The translations under genes and the position numbers were made by a program. From Flavobacteriaceae bacterium (lineage in GTDB: Bacteria > Bacteroidota > Bacteroidia > Flavobacteriales > Flavobacteriaceae): a stretch of DNA of 45,246 nucleotides. Each line of letters begins with the position of its first letter. Within the stretch, counting starts at the first letter, position 1. The notes below the pieces were generated by a model that saw only the letters and a list, made by a program, of their open reading frames with translations, ran no database searches and was not told the DNA's origin. The stretch is taken from NCBI GenBank assembly GCA_029934835.1, contig JAOZLL010000011.1, positions 1 to 45,246 of the forward strand. The letters are read 5' to 3'. Below, one piece after another: positions 42,366 through 45,246 of this stretch.

Positions 42366-43622
42366 ATGACACAAAAAAGAAAAATAGAATTAATGGCGCC
42401 AGCTGGTAGCTTTGATTCATTACAAGCAGCATTAGACAATGGTGCAGATTCCATCTATTTTGGAGTAGAGCAGCTTAATATGCGTGCACGTGCATCTATC
42501 AACTTTACTTTAGATGATTTAGAAGAAATTTCGACACGTTGTAAAGCAAAAAATGTTCGTAGGTATTTGACTTTAAATACCATTATTTATGATCATGATC
42601 TATCTTTAATTAAAACTTTAATTGATGCTGCTAAAAAGGCTGATATTACTGCAGTTATAGTAATGGATCAGGCAGTAATCTCCTATGCAAGACAGGTTGG
42701 AATGGAAGTGCATATTTCTACCCAAATTAATATCACAAATATTGAAACTCTAAAGTTTTATGCCATGTTTGCTGATACTGTGGTATTGAGTCGTGAATTA
42801 AGCTTAGGACAAATCAAAAAAATAACAGAAGAAGTTAAAAAACAAGACGTAAAAGGACCTTCGAGAAAGCTAGTCGAAATCGAAGTTTTTGGTCATGGAG
42901 CTCTATGCATGGCAGTTTCAGGGAAATGCTATATGAGTTTACATACCTTTAACTCCAGCGCAAATCGTGGTGCCTGCAAACAAAATTGTCGTAAACCTTA
43001 TCGAGTTATTGATAAAGAAACAGGTGTCGAACTAGAAATTGACAATGAATATATCATGTCACCCGAAGATTTGTGTACCATAGATTTCTTAGATGAATTA
43101 GTAGATGCTGGCATTCGTGTTTTAAAGATTGAAGGTCGTGGTCGTGCACCAGAATATGTAGCTAAAGTAATCAAAACCTATCGTGAAGCTATTGATGCCA
43201 TTGAAGAAGGAACCTATTCAAAAGAAAAAGTTACTATTTGGATGACTGAATTAGAAAAAGTCTATAACAGAGGTTTTTGGGGTGGTTATTATTTAGGGAG
43301 AAAATTAGGAGAATGGAGTGATGTTCCAGGTTCAAAAGCTACACAAAAGAAAGTTTATATTGGTAAAGGAGTACACTATTATCCAAAAGCAAATATTGGC
43401 GAATTCAACATTCAAGCATTTGATGTAAAAATAGGAGACACTATTTTAGTGACAGGCCCAACAACTGGAGCACAAGAAATGAAATTAACAGAGATGTTCG
43501 TCAATGATAAAAAGGATGAAACTGCCAAAAAAGGTGATGTGGTAACCATACCAATTTTGTTTAGAATACGACCATCCGATAAATTATATAAAATTGTAAA
43601 AACAGAATTTGCAAAATCATAA
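42366..43622 (+). CDS. Peptidase U32 family protein (TrhP/RlhA-like RNA hydroxylation)
   Basis: The 418-residue protein starts with the TIM-barrel-like segment ELMAPAGSFDSLQAALDNGADSIYFG. It has the U32 signature EVFGHGALCMAVSGKCYMS, followed by NRGACKQNCRKPY, giving four cysteines (C-x6-C, then C-x3-C) that hold an iron-sulfur cluster in characterised members. Those members (E. coli TrhP/YegQ, RlhA) hydroxylate tRNA or rRNA bases rather than cleave peptides, so an RNA-modifying role is likelier. A ferredoxin gene follows after 32 nt and fits as electron donor; that link is inference. Confidence 0.9.
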   Translation: MTQKRKIELMAPAGSFDSLQAALDNGADSIYFGVEQLNMRARASINFTLDDLEEISTRCKAKNVRRYLTLNTIIYDHDLSLIKTLIDAAKKADITAVIVMDQAVISYARQVGMEVHISTQINITNIETLKFYAMFADTVVLSRELSLGQIKKITEEVKKQDVKGPSRKLVEIEVFGHGALCMAVSGKCYMSLHTFNSSANRGACKQNCRKPYRVIDKETGVELEIDNEYIMSPEDLCTIDFLDELVDAGIRVLKIEGRGRAPEYVAKVIKTYREAIDAIEEGTYSKEKVTIWMTELEKVYNRGFWGGYYLGRKLGEWSDVPGSKATQKKVYIGKGVHYYPKANIGEFNIQAFDVKIGDTILVTGPTTGAQEMKLTEMFVNDKKDETAKKGDVVTIPILFRIRPSDKLYKIVKTEFAKS

Positions 43623-43654
43623 TTTACTGTGAAACCCATCTATATGATATTCTC

Positions 43655-43885
43655 ATGCTCATAATAACTCTTCAACGTGCTAAATGTATCGGATGCAACT
43701 ACTGTCAAGAAGTAGCTCCCGAGCAGTATCGTATGTCTAAAAAAGATGGAAAAGCAGTTTTGTTGCATGCAAGAGATCGTAACGGATTTCACACTGTTAA
43801 AATACACGATGATGAGTTATTAGAGGTAAATTTAAAAGCAGAAGAAGGTTGCCCTTCTAAAATTATAAAAGTAAAACTTCAATAA
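43655..43885 (+). CDS. Small [4Fe-4S] ferredoxin
   Basis: A 76-residue protein with C11-x2-C14-x2-C17 near the N terminus and C66-Pro near the C terminus, the ligand pattern of a single [4Fe-4S] cluster. It lacks the second cluster motif of 2[4Fe-4S] ferredoxins. It is cotranscribed with the U32 protein gene. Reading from the ATG at 43655 gives the usual short lead-in (MLIITLQRAKCIGC). Confidence 0.9.
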   Translation: MLIITLQRAKCIGCNYCQEVAPEQYRMSKKDGKAVLLHARDRNGFHTVKIHDDELLEVNLKAEEGCPSKIIKVKLQ

Positions 43886-44009
43886 TTTTTTTTCGTTCTA
43901 TTTTATATCCGTATTTTTGGAGATTACACCTTTGTCTGATTAATAAGTTTCTCTATAGGATTTTGTTATTAGAAAGCTAGGTGCTTTTAGTTGTTAGTTT
44001 GTTATCATG

Positions 44010-44036
44010 AACTTTTAACTTTTAACTTTTAACTTC
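44010..44036 (+). repeat. Heptamer tandem repeat (AACTTTT)
   Basis: Three head-to-tail AACTTTT units and a partial fourth end 5 nt before the ATG of the PSP1-domain gene. Confidence 0.5.
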
Positions 44037-44041
44037 AAAAA

Positions 44042-45246
44042 ATGAGTTGTACCAATTGCGGACAGCAGACAACAATAAAAACCTTACCCAATGGTTGTAA
44101 AAATAATGGGAGTTGCGGCACTCTTAGCTGTGACAAATTAACCGTATTTGATTGGTTAGGTAATATGAAATTACCCGGTAATCAAGAAGCTTTTGATATT
44201 CACGAAGTACGTTTTAAAAACGGACGAAAAGCCTATTTTAAAAATGTAAATAACCTATCTCTTTGTATGGGTGAAGCTATTGCCGTAGAAGGATCGCCAG
44301 GTCATGATATTGGCAGTATTTCTCTTTCAGGAGAATTAGTGAAAGTACAGTTACAAAAACATAAGATTGCTGTCGATAGTGAAGATCTTAAGAAAATTTA
44401 CCGTAAAGCTTCACAAAACGATATAGATGTTTGGCAAAAATCAAGAAATAAGGAAATTGAAACCCAACGAGAAGCACGTTTAATTCTAGGGAAACTTGGA
44501 TTAAAAATGAAACTATCTGATGTGGAATACCAAGGTGATGGCAAAAAGGCTACATTTTATTACACAGCCGATTCTCGTGTTGATTTCAGACAATTAATTA
44601 GAGATTTAGCAGCTGCATTTCATGTTCGTATAGAAATGAAACAAGTAGATTTACGTCATGAGGCAGCTCGTTTAGGGGGAATTGGTTCTTGTGGGCGTGA
44701 ATTGTGTTGTTCAACCTGGCTGACAGATTTTAGAAAAGTAAATACAAATGCTGCACGATATCAACAGCTTTCTTTAAGTCCTCAAAAACTACAAGGTCAG
44801 TGTGGTAGACTAAAATGTTGTTTAAACTTTGAATTAGATTCTTATTTAGATGCTTTAAAAAGTTTCCCAGATACAGACACCTTACTTAAAACAGAAAAAG
44901 GAGTTGCGCGTTATATCAAAATGGATATTTTTAAAGGCTATTTATGGTATTCCTATACTAATAGCGAAGATTATAAATGGTATCGCCTTACCGTAGAACA
45001 AGTAAATGAAGTTATTGCAAACAATAAGCAAGGTAAAAAAGCAGCTTCCCTATCCGAATTAGAAATAATTGAGACAATAGAGAAGGTAAACTTTGAAGAT
45101 GCAGTAGGTGAAGATAGTCTAACTCGTTTTGATCGTCCTAAAAGATCGAAACGATCTAGAAATAAAAAAAGAAGACCTCAAAACAAAAATAACAATTCTA
45201 GAAACCAAAATAAACCTGCAAATAATCAAAATAAGAATAAGCAGGA
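44042..45246 (+). CDS. PSP1-domain protein (RicT/YaaT-like), partial at window end
   Basis: The frame opens at ATG 44042 (MSCTNCGQQ) and runs off the window after 401 codons with no stop. Residues about 30-330 hold a PSP1 core: LTVFDWLGNM, EVRFKNGRKAYFKN, FRQLIRDLAAAFHVRIEMKQV, then the cysteine signatures GSCGRELCCSTWL and GQCGRLKCCLNFE. RicT in Bacillus is part of an iron-sulfur complex affecting RNA turnover and development; in Flavobacteriaceae the homologue often precedes the gliding gene gldH, which would lie outside the window. The visible C terminus is a Lys/Asn/Arg-rich tail, probably disordered. A TATTTTTG box at 43912-43919 may be its promoter, with a long leader. Confidence 0.9.
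   Translation, partial: MSCTNCGQQTTIKTLPNGCKNNGSCGTLSCDKLTVFDWLGNMKLPGNQEAFDIHEVRFKNGRKAYFKNVNNLSLCMGEAIAVEGSPGHDIGSISLSGELVKVQLQKHKIAVDSEDLKKIYRKASQNDIDVWQKSRNKEIETQREARLILGKLGLKMKLSDVEYQGDGKKATFYYTADSRVDFRQLIRDLAAAFHVRIEMKQVDLRHEAARLGGIGSCGRELCCSTWLTDFRKVNTNAARYQQLSLSPQKLQGQCGRLKCCLNFELDSYLDALKSFPDTDTLLKTEKGVARYIKMDIFKGYLWYSYTNSEDYKWYRLTVEQVNEVIANNKQGKKAASLSELEIIETIEKVNFEDAVGEDSLTRFDRPKRSKRSRNKKRRPQNKNNNSRNQNKPANNQNKNKQ

Overview
The window is AT-rich chromosomal DNA from a member of the Bacteroidota, most likely the family Flavobacteriaceae. Three things point there. Many genes are preceded by the Bacteroidetes -7 promoter element TAnnTTTG. Several secreted proteins end in the Por/type IX secretion (T9SS) sorting domain (YPNP or FPNP followed by LxxGIY). 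The window also carries a Bat (aerotolerance) operon, a feature of this phylum. I cannot name the genus. I saw no tRNA, rRNA, CRISPR array or intact transposase.

Layout. 1-9.8 kb is mostly housekeeping: dxs, a TrhA/hemolysin III membrane protein, an S9A prolyl oligopeptidase lipoprotein, a thioredoxin with a sigma-54-like promoter, then gpsA with a small lipoprotein and a secreted M64 peptidase, then a D-2-hydroxyacid dehydrogenase. 9.9-19.9 kb is the most distinctive part. Two paralogous pairs, each a secreted YadA-head/tail-fibre-like protein plus a 160-residue T9SS-sorted protein, flank two TPR-membrane regulators: a LytS-type kinase with its LytTR response regulator, and a TPR-TM-HTH protein. 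The two intergenic regions facing the fibre genes carry direct repeats at helical spacing. 20-24.3 kb holds a membrane-anchored unknown, mutS and a DEDD exonuclease, followed by a 163-bp inverted-repeat element that may supply the exonuclease promoter.

24.6-35.2 kb, all on the minus strand, holds a T9SS-exported protein and then the Bat operon. In transcription order this is a BatD-like membrane protein, batA, a four-helix-bundle gene, batB, batC, a metallophosphoesterase, batD and batE. The four-helix gene sits in a cassette bounded by inverted repeats between batA and batB. moxR and the DUF58 gene, usual partners of bat genes, are not directly upstream; an S41 protease and a dCMP deaminase are there instead. 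From 37.5 kb to the end come a TlpA-like thioredoxin protein, an ABC-F ATPase, recA, a U32 protein with a ferredoxin, and the start of a PSP1-domain (RicT/YaaT-like) gene cut by the window edge.

Small repeats are scattered between genes: 14- to 17-bp hairpins with 3-nt loops that keep pairing through compensatory changes, modular (TTTGCRYC)n-TTAGCGGT elements next to gene starts and ends, a 91-99 nt foldback, and a MITE-like element. The best candidates for something undescribed are the duplicated fibre/sorting-partner locus with its repeat arrays, and the inverted-repeat-flanked four-helix cassette. All functional statements are read from sequence motifs and family knowledge; no database search was run.
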